Shown here: positions 44,368 to 53,924 of the stretch, piece by piece
How the letters are laid out: each line of letters opens with the position of its first letter
Numbering within the stretch: position 1 is the first letter of the stretch
Source: Rhizobium sp. R634
GTDB lineage: Bacteria > Pseudomonadota > Alphaproteobacteria > Rhizobiales > Rhizobiaceae
Direction of reading: 5' to 3'
Length of the DNA stretch: 64,000 nucleotides
Assembly: GCF_002211305.1 (NCBI RefSeq)
Contig: NZ_LOKW01000001.1
Span: forward strand, 62,001-126,000
Notes under the pieces: generated by a model
The model's input: only the letters and a program-made list of their open reading frames with translations
Database searches by the model: none
Told to the model about the DNA's origin: nothing
Translations under genes and position numbers: made by a program

Positions 44368-45261
44368 CTATCGGCGGTAACGCAGCGCATCGAGCACGGC
44401 AAGGAATGCGGGCGAGGACTGGCGGCGGCTCGGATAATAGAGGTGGAAGCCGTCCCAGTGCGGCGAATATTTCCGCAGCGCGCGCCGGAGGCGGCCGTCC
44501 TCCACATAGGGCAGGATGATATCCTCGGGAATATAGGCGAGACCGAAGCCGTCAAGCGCAGCATCCAGCACGTCGAAGATATTGTTGAAGCCCACCTGGC
44601 CGTCGACCCGGATCCTAAGCTCCCTTCCGTCTTCCTCGAACTCCCAGACGTAGAAGGCGCCTGATGTCGGCAGGCGGAAATTGATGCAGCGGTGGTCGAC
44701 GAGATCCTGGGGATGCAGCGGTTCCGGATGGTTGGCGAAATAGGACGGCGCGCCGACCACGGCGAGACAGAAGTCGGGGCCGATGCGCGCCGAGATCATG
44801 TCCTTCGCCAGGTGCTCGCCCATCCGTACGCCGGCGTCGTAACGCTCCGTGACGATGTCGGTCAGGCCGTTGTCGAGCGCAAGTTCGATCTTCACATCGG
44901 GATAGTCGGGAAGAAATTCTCTAAGCTTCGGCCATAGGACATGCCTGATCGCATAATCCGAGGCGGCGATACGGATGGTGCCGGTCGGCTTGTCGCGCAG
45001 GGCGCTCAACGCATCGACCTGCATTTCGATCTCGTCGAAATGCGGCCCGATGCCTTCGAGCAGTCGTTCGCCGGCTTCGGTCGGCGAGACGGCGCGCGTG
45101 GTGCGGGTCAGAAGCCGCACGCCGAGCCTCGTCTCCAGCTGGCGGATGGTATGGCTGAGCGCGGATTGCGAGACGCCGGATTTGGCGGCGGCCCGGGTGA
45201 AGCTGCGTTCCCGCGCCACGGCCACGAAAGCCATAAGATCGTTGATGTTCTCACGCGCCAT
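44368..45261 (-). CDS. LysR-family regulator divergent from the MFS exporter
   Basis: A 297-residue LysR protein: helix-turn-helix at the N-terminus (LMAFVAVARERSFTRAAAKSGVSQSALSHTI, residues 9-39) and the DUF-type co-inducer domain with GTIRIAASDYA near residue 94. AGAGG precedes the ATG. It is divergent from the MFS gene across a 366-base gap; a palindrome ATTCATGAAT (45260-45269) overlaps its own start, which would suit autoregulation. Confidence 0.9.
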   Translation of the reverse strand: MARENINDLMAFVAVARERSFTRAAAKSGVSQSALSHTIRQLETRLGVRLLTRTTRAVSPTEAGERLLEGIGPHFDEIEMQVDALSALRDKPTGTIRIAASDYAIRHVLWPKLREFLPDYPDVKIELALDNGLTDIVTERYDAGVRMGEHLAKDMISARIGPDFCLAVVGAPSYFANHPEPLHPQDLVDHRCINFRLPTSGAFYVWEFEEDGRELRIRVDGQVGFNNIFDVLDAALDGFGLAYIPEDIILPYVEDGRLRRALRKYSPHWDGFHLYYPSRRQSSPAFLAVLDALRYRR

Positions 45262-45627
45262 TCATGAATCCTCTTCATGTGATTGCGCTTGTTATAGCGT
45301 CCGGATGATTGATGGGACAGCATTTGATGGCAGCCCGCGGTAACGGCGCGATCAAAGATTTGCGAAAGCTCCGCGGCCGCATTCATGAGCGCAGCTCATT
45401 GCGGCATGCGATCTGCACCCCCTAATCAGGAAGAACGGCTTCGTTTATTTCTCGCTGCATCGATCCAACATCAATTTGCGCACGCGCCCGCCCGCCTGTG
45501 ACGGCGAGGATGGAGAGCCTCCATCGCGGGCAAGCCACCGCTCAACGACCCCGTGCAATCCGCCGAGGCGCCAGAGGCATCGCGGCGGACGAACGGCGTT
45601 GGGCGGCCATTCAGCATCGAGGATAAA
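45262..45627. other. intergenic region between LysR and MFS genes
   Basis: 366 bases without a supported gene. It holds the palindrome at the LysR start and a perfect 7-bp hairpin (GATGGAG-AGC-CTCCATC, 45509-45525) in what would be the leader of the MFS mRNA. No known riboswitch or small RNA pattern is recognised. Confidence 0.6.
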
Positions 45628-46827
45628 ATGCAGCTGCAACTCTCTTCCGAAACTGCCGAGATCGAAACCCCGGCCGCCGCCTGGGGCGCGGTCTTTGCGC
45701 TGTCGCTCGGCGCCTTCGCGCTTGTTGCTTCCGAGTTCATGCCGGTCAGCCTTCTGACGCCGATCGCGGCCGATCTCGGAATATCCGAAGGCCAGGCCGG
45801 ACAGGCCATTTCCGTCTCGGGCGCCTTTGCGGTGCTGACGAGCCTGTTCATCGCATCCGTGGCAGGGCGCATCGATCGCAAGGCGCTGCTTCTGGCGCTG
45901 ACCGGCGTCGTGATCGTTTCGGGAACGATCGTGGCGATTGCCCCGAACTATGAAATCTTCATGGTCGGCCGCGCCTTCATCGGGGTCGCGATCGGCGGGT
46001 TCTGGTCGATGTCGGCGGCAACCGCGATGCGGCTGGTGCCGGAGCATCTGGTCTCCCGCGCATTGGCGATCTTCAATGGCGGCAATGCGCTGGCGACGGT
46101 GATTGCCGCACCGCTCGGCAGTTTTCTCGGCGGGCTGATCGGCTGGCGGGGCGCCTTCTTCTTCGTCGTGCCGATCGCCGCCATCGTCTTCGTCTGGCAG
46201 CTGATCAGCCTTCCTTCGATGAGAAGCGAGACGCGGTCCGGTTCGGCAAATGTCTTCACGCTGCTGAAGCGCCCCGTCGTCGCTTTCGGGATGGCGGCCG
46301 TGGGGATCTTCTTCATGGGGCAGTTTGCGCTGTTCACCTATATCAGGCCGTTTCTCGAAACCGCAGCCCATGCCGGCGTGTCGACGCTGTCTCTGATGCT
46401 GCTGACGATGGGGGTCGCCGGCTTTATCGGCACCACGCTCATCGGCAGCTTCCTGAAGGAAGGGCTTTACCGGACGCTGATCACCATACCGCTGCTGATG
46501 GCGGCGATTGCATCGGCACTGATCGCCGTCTCCGGCGGCCTCGCCATGACGGCGCTTCTGCTCGGTGTCTGGGGCCTGTTCGCAACCGCCGCACCCGTCG
46601 GCTGGTGGACCTGGGTGGCTGAGACGTTGCCCGATGATGCCGAAGCCGGCGGCGGGCTGATGGTGGCGATCGTCCAGGTCGCCATCACCGCGGGCGCGGT
46701 AGTCGGCGGCCTGCTTTTCGACATGAGCGGCTACAAGCTGACCTTCGCCGTCAGTGCCGTGCTGCTGCTCGCCGCCGCCGCACTCGCGCTTCTGACGCTC
46801 AGAAGCAAGCGGGCCGATCTTGGCTGA
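45628..46827 (+). CDS. MFS efflux transporter, NepI/AraJ type
   Basis: A 399-residue major facilitator with 12 hydrophobic helices, in the DHA1 group. LGAFALVASEFMPVSLL and the loop GRIDRKALLLALTGVVI (motif A region) are like those of NepI (purine ribonucleoside efflux) and AraJ exporters. The ATG at 45628 follows GAGGA; an upstream in-frame ATG at 45553 would add 25 non-conserved residues. The substrate is unknown; regulation by the divergent LysR is expected. Confidence 0.88.
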   Translation: MQLQLSSETAEIETPAAAWGAVFALSLGAFALVASEFMPVSLLTPIAADLGISEGQAGQAISVSGAFAVLTSLFIASVAGRIDRKALLLALTGVVIVSGTIVAIAPNYEIFMVGRAFIGVAIGGFWSMSAATAMRLVPEHLVSRALAIFNGGNALATVIAAPLGSFLGGLIGWRGAFFFVVPIAAIVFVWQLISLPSMRSETRSGSANVFTLLKRPVVAFGMAAVGIFFMGQFALFTYIRPFLETAAHAGVSTLSLMLLTMGVAGFIGTTLIGSFLKEGLYRTLITIPLLMAAIASALIAVSGGLAMTALLLGVWGLFATAAPVGWWTWVAETLPDDAEAGGGLMVAIVQVAITAGAVVGGLLFDMSGYKLTFAVSAVLLLAAAALALLTLRSKRADLG

Positions 46828-46842
46828 CGATCCCGGCGCCGC

Positions 46843-47778
46843 TCACTTCTCGCCAGGGGCCGCGCCCTTGCGCACTTCGTCCTCCATGACGATGCCGTTC
46901 AGCGCCGCGACATGGTCGCTCAGCATCGGCACGTAATCATTGCCGTGGCCGGTCGCTTCGACATGCGTATAATAATGCCGGGCGGCCGACGCCATGACCG
47001 ACATCACCCGCGCGTCGGCGGCCATGTTGTTGATGTAGCGCAGATCCTTCGCGGCATTGGAGATTGCGAACTTATGGGCGTCGCGATCGCGGTCGACGAC
47101 GTAGCGCATGAAGGTTTCGAAGAAGCCGTTGCCCAGGCGGCTCGGGCCGATCACCTCCCGGATCATCTGCGGGGAAATGCCGATCTTGGCGCCGAGCGCC
47201 ACGGCCTCGGAATAGAGCGCGCCGTAGCTCATGCCGATGAAGTTCATCAGCAGCTTCATCTTGTGGCCGCTGCCGACGGCGCCGGTGCGGGTGATCCTGC
47301 CGGCCCAGCATTCGATGACGGGCCGGACGCGCTCGAACAGGGCGTCGTCGCATCCGACCATGGCGTCCAGCGTCCCTTCCTCCGCCTCCTTCGGCGTGCG
47401 CCCGAGCGGCGCATCGACCATGTGCATTCCTCGCGACGTGAGCTCGGCGGCAAGCTTTGCGGTCGAGCCGGGATCGGCGGTCGAGGTATCGATGACGATG
47501 AGGCCGGGCCTGGCGCCGGCGAGAATGCCATCCTCCGCGCCGATCACCGCTTCAACCTGCGCCGAGGTGGAGAGGCAGATGAGGATGATATCGCATCGTT
47601 CCGCCATATCCCTCGGGCTCGCGGCCTCGCTCGCGCCCATCGACAGCAGGCTCTCGACGGGTTTGCGGTTGTTGCGGCCGCGCACCCACAATTCATAACC
47701 TGCCTTGCGGATATTCTTCGCCATGCCGTGGCCCATGAGACCCAGGCCGATGAAGCCGATAACCGGTTTGTCACCCAT
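46843..47778 (-). CDS. ltnD: L-threonate dehydrogenase-like protein (LtnD)
   Basis: A 311-residue NAD(P)-dependent dehydrogenase of the 3-hydroxyisobutyrate family. The Rossmann motif is GFIGLGLMGHGM (8-19), the substrate helix VDAPLGRTPKEAEEGTLD lies near 122-140, and the catalytic Lys is in GSGHKMKLLMNF. Family members include LtnD, which oxidises L-threonate at C2. Context with OtnI, OtnC and OtnK fits. It is the last gene of the minus-strand operon, 42 bases after otnI. Confidence 0.88.
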   Translation of the reverse strand: MGDKPVIGFIGLGLMGHGMAKNIRKAGYELWVRGRNNRKPVESLLSMGASEAASPRDMAERCDIILICLSTSAQVEAVIGAEDGILAGARPGLIVIDTSTADPGSTAKLAAELTSRGMHMVDAPLGRTPKEAEEGTLDAMVGCDDALFERVRPVIECWAGRITRTGAVGSGHKMKLLMNFIGMSYGALYSEAVALGAKIGISPQMIREVIGPSRLGNGFFETFMRYVVDRDRDAHKFAISNAAKDLRYINNMAADARVMSVMASAARHYYTHVEATGHGNDYVPMLSDHVAALNGIVMEDEVRKGAAPGEK

Positions 47779-47820
47779 GATCTTTCCTTTCGCTCATGCG
47801 AGGTTGATTGATCCGATGCC

Positions 47821-48579
47821 TTATCGATGGCGGGCGAGCCACGACATGTCGGGGTTGGCGACATCGCGCGGCAGATATTCGGCGCCGATCGGATGTTTCC
47901 AGCCGAGGTCCGCGACCCGCTGCAGCACGTAGCCGTAATCGAGCTCGCCGTGATCCGGCGTTCCGCGGTCGGGCACCGAGGCGATCTGGACATGGCCGAT
48001 CAGCGGCAGCAGCGTCTCGAAGCGGCGCGTCACATCGCCTTCGATGATCTGCACATGGTAGAAGTCGAACATCAGTCGCAGGTTGGGCTTGCCGACCTCG
48101 CGAATGATGTCGGCCGCCTGCTGGGTGCCGTTCAGGAAGTAGCCGGGCGCATTGTAAGGATTGAGCGGTTCGATGAGGATGGTGACCGCGTCGCCCGCGG
48201 CATCGCAGGCATAGGCGAGGTTCTCGCAGAATGTGCGCCGGGCGCGTGGCCCGCTGGAATTGCCGGCCATGACATGGACGGCCGATGCGGAAAGCCCGGC
48301 GGCATAGGCAAGCGCTTCGTCGATGGCCGCCCGCGCGTCGGCCTCCCGCCCCGGCAGGGCGCAAAGGCCGTTTTCGCCGATCGCGGTGTTGCCGCGACTG
48401 GTGTTGAGGCCAAGCATCTCAAGACCGGTTTCATCGAGCGCCGCCTTCGTCGCCGCAACCGGCACGCTGTAGGGCCAGTGGCATTCCACCGCGTCGAAGC
48501 CGGCGGCCTTGGCCGCACGGATCGCGTCGGGCAGGGGACGGTCGGTCCAGAGGAAACCGAGATTTGCGGAAAACCTCAT
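47821..48579 (-). CDS. otnI: 2-oxo-tetronate isomerase, hydroxypyruvate-isomerase family (OtnI)
   Basis: A 252-residue TIM-barrel isomerase. Motifs include LLIEPLNPYN-like ILIEPLNPYN with the catalytic Glu, LMFDFYHVQ with Asp and His, and GAEYLP near the end with the second Glu. It interconverts 2-oxo- and 3-oxo-tetronate. The start overlaps the OtnC stop (ATGA). Confidence 0.9.
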   Translation of the reverse strand: MRFSANLGFLWTDRPLPDAIRAAKAAGFDAVECHWPYSVPVAATKAALDETGLEMLGLNTSRGNTAIGENGLCALPGREADARAAIDEALAYAAGLSASAVHVMAGNSSGPRARRTFCENLAYACDAAGDAVTILIEPLNPYNAPGYFLNGTQQAADIIREVGKPNLRLMFDFYHVQIIEGDVTRRFETLLPLIGHVQIASVPDRGTPDHGELDYGYVLQRVADLGWKHPIGAEYLPRDVANPDMSWLARHR

Positions 48580-49226
48580 GCGTCCCACTCCACATTGAAA
48601 TGCGTGACGATATCGCCGACCTGGGCCTTGTTCAGGAGGCGCGGGCGGCAGCCGCAGGTCAGCACCGCAAGCCGGGCATTGGCTTCCAGCTCCTCGATCG
48701 CGTTGCAGGCCGCTTCCACATCCTTGCCGGCGACGACCGGTCCGTGATTGGCGAGCATGACGGCGGAGCGCTTTCCGGCAAGCCCGCGCACGGCCTCGCC
48801 CATGGCCGGATCCCCGGGCCGGAAGAAGGGCAGGAGCTTCACCCGGCCGAGCTGCATGACGGCATAGGGGGTGAGCGGCGGCAGAAAATCGTCCTCGTCG
48901 ACATCGGGCATCAGCGACCAAGCCACGGCATGGCATGAATGCAGATGGACGACGGCGCCCGCCTGGCTGCGCGTATCGTAAAAGGCGGTGTGCAGCGGCA
49001 TTTCCTTGGTCGGCTGGTCGCCGCTCAGATGCTGGCCTGCCGCGTCGAAGCGGCTGAGGCGGGCCGGATCGAGCCGCCCGAAGCTGGAGCCCGTCGGCGA
49101 GACGAGCAGCCCGCCATCCGCCGTGCGTGCCGATATATTGCCGGTCGAGCCATGCGTCAGGCCACGGTCGAACAGTGATTTCGCCAGGGTGCAGATGAGT
49201 TCGCGCAGGCGGGATTCGTCGGTCAT
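48576..49226 (-). CDS. otnC: 3-oxo-tetronate 4-phosphate decarboxylase, class II aldolase family (OtnC)
   Basis: A 216-residue class II aldolase/adducin-fold protein. Glu76 in TKEMPLHTAFY and His93/His95 in VVHLHSCHAV form the metal site with a later His in ANHGPVV (about residue 157). It cleaves 3-oxo-tetronate 4-phosphate to a triose phosphate and CO2. Both ends overlap neighbours by ATGA, so the four genes are a single translational unit. Confidence 0.9.
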   Translation of the reverse strand: MTDESRLRELICTLAKSLFDRGLTHGSTGNISARTADGGLLVSPTGSSFGRLDPARLSRFDAAGQHLSGDQPTKEMPLHTAFYDTRSQAGAVVHLHSCHAVAWSLMPDVDEDDFLPPLTPYAVMQLGRVKLLPFFRPGDPAMGEAVRGLAGKRSAVMLANHGPVVAGKDVEAACNAIEELEANARLAVLTCGCRPRLLNKAQVGDIVTHFNVEWDA

Positions 49227-50491
49227 CTCTCGAGCACCTCGAGGGCCTTGGCGAAAAATTCTTCGTTGCCGAAATTGCCCGATTTCAGGGTGATGGCGAC
49301 ATCGCGGCCTGCCGTGCGGGCAAAACACCAGGGCACACCGGGCGCGATCTCGGCGCCGATATCGAGCCTCGATATGCCGAGGCTCTTGGTGACCGCTCCC
49401 GACGTCTCGCCTCCGGCGACGACGAAACGCCGGACGCCGAGATCCCTGGCCCTGGTGGCGCAGGCGGCGAGCGTCGCTTCGACGAGCGTACCGGCGCGTT
49501 CAGTGCCGAGCTTCTCCTGCGCGGCGCGCACCGCATCCGGCGCGGCGGTGGCGTAGATGATCGGCGTGGCGGCCAGATCCTGGCGGGAGAGCCAGTCGAG
49601 CGCGGCCCCATTGCCGTTCTCGGCAAGATCGAGCGGGTCGAGTTTCAGACTCGGCCGTCCCTCGGACAGAAAGGCCGCGACCTGGCGATTGGTCATTGCC
49701 GAACAGCTGCCGGAGAGAATAATGGCGGGCCCTGCCTCGAAACGATGCGCGCGGTCGGCTTCGTAGCGCTTCAGAAGGCCTTGCTTCAGCCAGATCTCCG
49801 GCAGCGGCATGGCGATGGCGCTGCCGCCGGTCAGCAGCGGCATATCGTGGCAGGCCTCTGCGATGAGATAGAGATCGTCATTGGCCACGGCATCGACGAC
49901 GACATGGGTGACGCCGTCGCCCGAAAGCTGCGAAAGCCTGCCGCGCAAAGCCGCCGCTCCCTTCGCCACCGCATGGCGGTTGGCTAGGCCGACCGGCGAG
50001 GTCACCTGCGGCGCCAGCAGGCGCAAGAGGTTCGAATCGCGCATCGGCGTCAGCGGATGATCCTTCATCGGGCTTTCGGCAAGCGGCTGTTCGCCGACGA
50101 AAAGATTGCCCATGAAGATGGAGCGGCCGTTTTCGGGAAAGGCCGGACAATAGATCGTCTGCTTCGTTCCGAGTGCCGTCATCAGCGCTTCGGCGACCGG
50201 GCCGATATTGCCCTGCGGCGTCGAATCGAAGGTCGAGCAATATTTCCAGAAGAACCGCTCGGCGCCGGCCCGGCGAAGCCAATCGAGCGCGGCTCGCGTC
50301 TCGGCGACGGCTTCGTCGACCGGCGCTGTCCGGCATTTCAGCGCGATGATTTCCAGCGGCGCGGTATCGGCGGGCGGCTCCTGCGGCACGCCGATCCTCA
50401 ACGATACCCGCACGCCCGACCGCGCCAGCAGCCCGGCGAGATCGGTCGCGCCGGTGAAATCATCTGCAATCGCGCCGAAATATGTCGTCAT
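49223..50491 (-). CDS. otnK: 3-oxo-tetronate kinase (OtnK, DUF1537 family)
   Basis: A 422-residue four-carbon acid-sugar kinase. N-terminal ADDFTGATDLAGLLA (substrate-binding), FWKYCSTFDSTPQGNIGPV, FPENGRSIF, and the C-terminal nucleotide-binding RRFVVAGGETSGAV are DUF1537 hallmarks. It phosphorylates 3-oxo-tetronate before OtnC acts. GGAGT precedes the ATG at 50491. First gene of the operon; no transporter or regulator for the substrate is adjacent. Confidence 0.92.
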   Translation of the reverse strand: MTTYFGAIADDFTGATDLAGLLARSGVRVSLRIGVPQEPPADTAPLEIIALKCRTAPVDEAVAETRAALDWLRRAGAERFFWKYCSTFDSTPQGNIGPVAEALMTALGTKQTIYCPAFPENGRSIFMGNLFVGEQPLAESPMKDHPLTPMRDSNLLRLLAPQVTSPVGLANRHAVAKGAAALRGRLSQLSGDGVTHVVVDAVANDDLYLIAEACHDMPLLTGGSAIAMPLPEIWLKQGLLKRYEADRAHRFEAGPAIILSGSCSAMTNRQVAAFLSEGRPSLKLDPLDLAENGNGAALDWLSRQDLAATPIIYATAAPDAVRAAQEKLGTERAGTLVEATLAACATRARDLGVRRFVVAGGETSGAVTKSLGISRLDIGAEIAPGVPWCFARTAGRDVAITLKSGNFGNEEFFAKALEVLER

Positions 50492-50843
50492 GGACTCCGC
50501 CCGCTCCAATGATTGCGACCAATCGCCAGATCAATCACCCATATCCGGCAGTTTTCAAGCCCACATGTCGTACAAATCGGAGTCCTCCGGGCCGAAATTC
50601 GATGGTTCAAACCTGCGCATTGTTGCTTTCGACACGTGGGAAACAGCATTCAGTTCGGAAATTCCCGAGCGGACGGCGGCGATTTTATCGGTGCCGGATA
50701 TCGAAGATTCCGTGCAACCTCTTCGGGAGTGACGGGCTAAGGATTTTTATCGTCTAAAAGATGACAAAAATAATCACCTTATGTTGACAAGGCTTTCTTC
50801 GCTCCATAGGTTCCGCGCGCATCTGTGACGTAGGGACCAAGCA
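50492..50843. other. intergenic region before the TonB receptor
   Basis: 352 bases without a supported gene between the divergent otnK and siderophore-receptor genes. The right third is AT-rich and holds a TGA-N9-TCA iron box and the receptor promoter. Nothing recognised in the left part apart from the otnK leader. Confidence 0.6.
50762..50776. promoter_or_regulatory. candidate IRO box (RirA-type) before the siderophore receptor
   Basis: TGA-CAAAAATAA-TCA fits the rhizobial iron-responsive operator TGA-N9-TCA and is followed by CCTTA, as in the copy at 57276. It lies 68 bases before the receptor start. RirA would repress here in iron-replete cells. Confidence 0.6.
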
Positions 50844-53015
50844 ATGGCGCGTGTTTTTTTGAATGTTTCTAATAATGTATTGCGATTTTATAGAGATACC
50901 CTATTTGCCACCACGGCGATCGTTCTGACCGGCATTGCAGCATCGCCGGCTTCCGCCCAGAGCGCCACCACCGGCGACACGGCGACGGCGCTGGAACCGA
51001 TCGTCATTCAAGGTGCAGCCTCTGATAGCAAGACCGATCGGACGTCGGTGACTGCCAAGAACAGCGCCGGCGCGACCAAGATCAGCACGCCGCTTGTGGA
51101 GACGCCGCGTTCGGTCTCGGTCACCACCGAGAAGGAAATCGAGCAGCGCGGTGCGCAGACGGTCATCGAGGCGGTGCGTTATACGGCCGGCGTCACGACG
51201 GGAACGAGCGGCTTCGACCCGCGTTTCGACCAGATCTACATTCGCGGCTACAACGCCACGACGGTTGGCGACTATCGCGACGGATTGCGCCAGCCCTACA
51301 TCAATTACGGCATGTTCCGCACCGAGCCCTATCAGCTGCAGCGCGTCGAAGTGATCAAGGGACCGGTTTCCGTTCTTTACGGTTCCGGTTCGCCGGGCGG
51401 CCTCGTCAACAAAATATCGAAGCTTCCGACCGACGAGCCGATCCGCGAAGTCGGCATTATCTACGGCACCAAGGACCGGGTGCAGGGAATGTTCGATTTC
51501 GGCGGGCCGATCAGTGAGGGCAACGACGATTTTCTCTATCGCATCGTTGGTGTTGCCCGCAACGGCGACACCAATTTCGATATTGCTGACGACCGCTATT
51601 TGCTCGCGCCGTCCTTCACCTGGAAGCCTGACGAAGGCACGACTTTCACGGTGTATGGTCTGGCGCAGTCCGACGAGATCGACGCCAATGTCGGCGCGAT
51701 CACGACCTTGGACGGCCGGATTCTCGATCTCAGGGCGAGCGATCCGGATTACGATCACCAGAAGGTCAAGCAGCAGCAGGTCGGCTATCAGTTCGAGCAT
51801 GAATTCGACAACGGCCTGACCTTCCGGCAGAATCTGCGTTATTCGCATCTCGATCTGGAGTCTCGCTATCTGGGTGTTACCAGCTGGACCGGGACCGTCG
51901 CGCATCGCGGCACAAATGCGATCCGGGACGAAATGAACGTTTTCCAGGTCGATAACCAGCTCGAGGCGAAGTTCGATACAGGCCCGCTTGCGCATACGAT
52001 GCTGTTCGGGCTCGACTACACCAATCTCCAGTCGAGCTTTGGCTATGGCGTCGGAGCCGCAGATCCGGCATTCGACTTCGATATCGCCAATCCGACCTAT
52101 GGAGTCTCGGGCGCCACGCCGGATTATAATTTCTTGGCGTCCGATGCCGACATGCGGCAGGTCGGCATTTACGTCATGGACCAGATCGAGGCCGGAAACT
52201 GGCGCTTCAACCTCGGCGGCCGGCAGACCTGGGTGAACCAGACGCGAGATTCGACCTTGCCCACGGTCAGCTCGGAGGACGTCGACAAGAATGCCTTCTC
52301 CGTACAGGCCGGCGCGCTTTACCTCTTCGACAACGGCATCGCGCCCTTTGCTTCCTACGCTACCTCCTTCGATCCAGTCACCAACCGGTCGGCATCCAAC
52401 ACTATTCTTCCGCCGTCGAAGGGCGAGCAATTCGAACTCGGCGTGAAATATCAGCCGCCCGGTTCCGACATCCTGCTCTCGGCTGTCGCCTATCATATCG
52501 TCGAGAAAAACAAGCCGAGGCTCGCCGACCCGCTGACCTTCGCCTACGACTCCCAGGGCGAGGTGACGGGAAAGGGCATCGAGCTTGAAGCCCGCGCGGC
52601 AATCGCCGACGGTCTCGATATTATTGCCGCCTATACCTACAACGACTCTGAGGTAACCGGGGGCAACAACGTCGGAAATACTCCCGCCCTCACCCCGACC
52701 CATGTCGCGAGCCTTTGGGCGAATTATACCTTCCAGGAAAGCAATCCCTTCAACGGCCTGTCGATGGGCGCCGGCGTACGCTACATCGGCGAGACCTGGA
52801 CGGATGTCGCCAACACCTCGAAGAATTCTGCAACTTTCTATGTCGACGCCGCCCTCGCCTATGATTTCGGGGCCGTCGACAAGAAATATGAAGGACTGAC
52901 GGCAGCCTTCAACATCCGCAACATCGGTGACGAGCGTGAAACGGTCTGCGAAGAGGGCTTCTGCTACCTCGGCCAGGGCCGCAACATGACCGGCACCCTG
53001 AAGTATCGGTGGTAG
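50844..53015 (+). CDS. TonB-dependent ferric-siderophore receptor
   Basis: A 723-residue outer-membrane receptor. Signal peptide to about residue 38 (TAIVLTGIAASPASA), a TonB-box-like EPIVIQG, a plug domain (about 75-185, TPRSVSVTTEKEIEQRG, IYIRGYN, VEVIKGPVSVLYGSGSPGGLVN), then a 22-strand barrel ending in ...TLKYRW with terminal Trp. The pattern is of the FhuA/FoxA hydroxamate-receptor group, including a cysteine pair near the end (CEEGFC). AGGGA precedes the ATG. The FhuF-type gene follows after 4 bases. Substrate probably the siderophore made by the NRPS cluster to the right. Confidence 0.93.
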   Translation: MARVFLNVSNNVLRFYRDTLFATTAIVLTGIAASPASAQSATTGDTATALEPIVIQGAASDSKTDRTSVTAKNSAGATKISTPLVETPRSVSVTTEKEIEQRGAQTVIEAVRYTAGVTTGTSGFDPRFDQIYIRGYNATTVGDYRDGLRQPYINYGMFRTEPYQLQRVEVIKGPVSVLYGSGSPGGLVNKISKLPTDEPIREVGIIYGTKDRVQGMFDFGGPISEGNDDFLYRIVGVARNGDTNFDIADDRYLLAPSFTWKPDEGTTFTVYGLAQSDEIDANVGAITTLDGRILDLRASDPDYDHQKVKQQQVGYQFEHEFDNGLTFRQNLRYSHLDLESRYLGVTSWTGTVAHRGTNAIRDEMNVFQVDNQLEAKFDTGPLAHTMLFGLDYTNLQSSFGYGVGAADPAFDFDIANPTYGVSGATPDYNFLASDADMRQVGIYVMDQIEAGNWRFNLGGRQTWVNQTRDSTLPTVSSEDVDKNAFSVQAGALYLFDNGIAPFASYATSFDPVTNRSASNTILPPSKGEQFELGVKYQPPGSDILLSAVAYHIVEKNKPRLADPLTFAYDSQGEVTGKGIELEARAAIADGLDIIAAYTYNDSEVTGGNNVGNTPALTPTHVASLWANYTFQESNPFNGLSMGAGVRYIGETWTDVANTSKNSATFYVDAALAYDFGAVDKKYEGLTAAFNIRNIGDERETVCEEGFCYLGQGRNMTGTLKYRW

Positions 53016-53019
53016 CACC

Positions 53020-53805
53020 ATGGCGGCAGAGATGAACGGGGCGGTCTCGCGCCCTTCGATCGCCGATCATCCTGTCGCCCACCAGGCCGTCGACCTCGAC
53101 GGCCTGGTGGGCGATGGCCCGTTCGCCTATTGCCGCGGCAAGCTTCTTGCATCTCCGCCGCCGACCGGGATTGTCATTCCCTGCAGGGACCTTAGCGACC
53201 CGGACGTGTTTGACGGCATCATTGCGCGCTATTCCGAAAAATTTCCGGGCAGCGATCGCCGCGCGATCGTTTCCATGTGGACGCTCTATTATTTCAGCAT
53301 GCTGACGATCGCGCCGAGCGTCCACATGTTCGTGAACCGCATCGCCCTGCCGATGGAAATCGACCGGCTTTCGCTCGTCTGCAATGCTGAAACAGGCGAG
53401 CCGGAAGCATTCGTGATGTCCGAGCGGCCGGAGGCCGCGGCCGATCCGGCTGCCGAGCTTCACCGGCTGATGCTCGGCCATACCGAACCGGTCATCACGG
53501 CGATCGCTGCCAATGGCGGCGTCGCGCCGAAGCTGCTCTGGAACAATGCCGCGGCCTATCTTTCCTGGATACTCAAAGAGATCGCTCATCGCCACGAGCC
53601 CGCCCTCGTCGAAGGCGGTCTGGCGCTGTTGAATGATGCTGAGTGGCCGGGCGGCGGGCGCAATCCGATGTTCGGCATGATCCGCATGGCGCGCCAGCAA
53701 TGCGGGCTGGAATTCGCCCGCCGCAAGGTCTGCTGCCTGCGCTACAACCTGCCGGGCGTCGGCGGCTGTGGCGAAGCCTGTCCGCTGCCGGACGGGCGGC
53801 ATTGA
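53020..53805 (+). CDS. fhuF: FhuF-like siderophore-iron reductase
   Basis: A 261-residue cytosolic protein of the ferric-iron reductase FhuF family. The C-terminal 2Fe-2S ligands are Cys238, Cys239, Cys250 and Cys254 (CC-x10-C-x3-C); FhuF of E. coli is usually described with x2 in the last gap, so the spacing is slightly altered. SMWTLYYFSMLTIAPSV is the family mid-region. It releases iron from the imported siderophore by reduction. It follows the receptor gene by 4 bases and is surely co-transcribed. Confidence 0.9.
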   Translation: MAAEMNGAVSRPSIADHPVAHQAVDLDGLVGDGPFAYCRGKLLASPPPTGIVIPCRDLSDPDVFDGIIARYSEKFPGSDRRAIVSMWTLYYFSMLTIAPSVHMFVNRIALPMEIDRLSLVCNAETGEPEAFVMSERPEAAADPAAELHRLMLGHTEPVITAIAANGGVAPKLLWNNAAAYLSWILKEIAHRHEPALVEGGLALLNDAEWPGGGRNPMFGMIRMARQQCGLEFARRKVCCLRYNLPGVGGCGEACPLPDGRH

Positions 53806-53924
53806 TCTTCTCGACTTCGATCTAAATGATTGCCGGTTGCCTCATCCGGCTGCCGCCATCGACCAGGGTCGAGCCACGGGTCTCGATCACAAGCCCGCTT
53901 GAGACGCCGATTGCCGACCATCCT

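Noticed and set aside
42763..44664. A 633-codon plus-strand frame opposite the antiporter
   Set aside because: Extreme Gln/Arg/Asp/Glu composition with no domain; the minus strand encodes a recognisable CPA1 antiporter.
50208..50732. Plus-strand frame spanning the otnK start and intergenic region
   Set aside because: Overlaps the well-supported otnK gene in antisense and has no ribosome site or family.
50901..53021. A 706-codon open frame opposite the TonB receptor
   Set aside because: The receptor has signal peptide, plug and barrel signatures on the plus strand; the minus frame has none.
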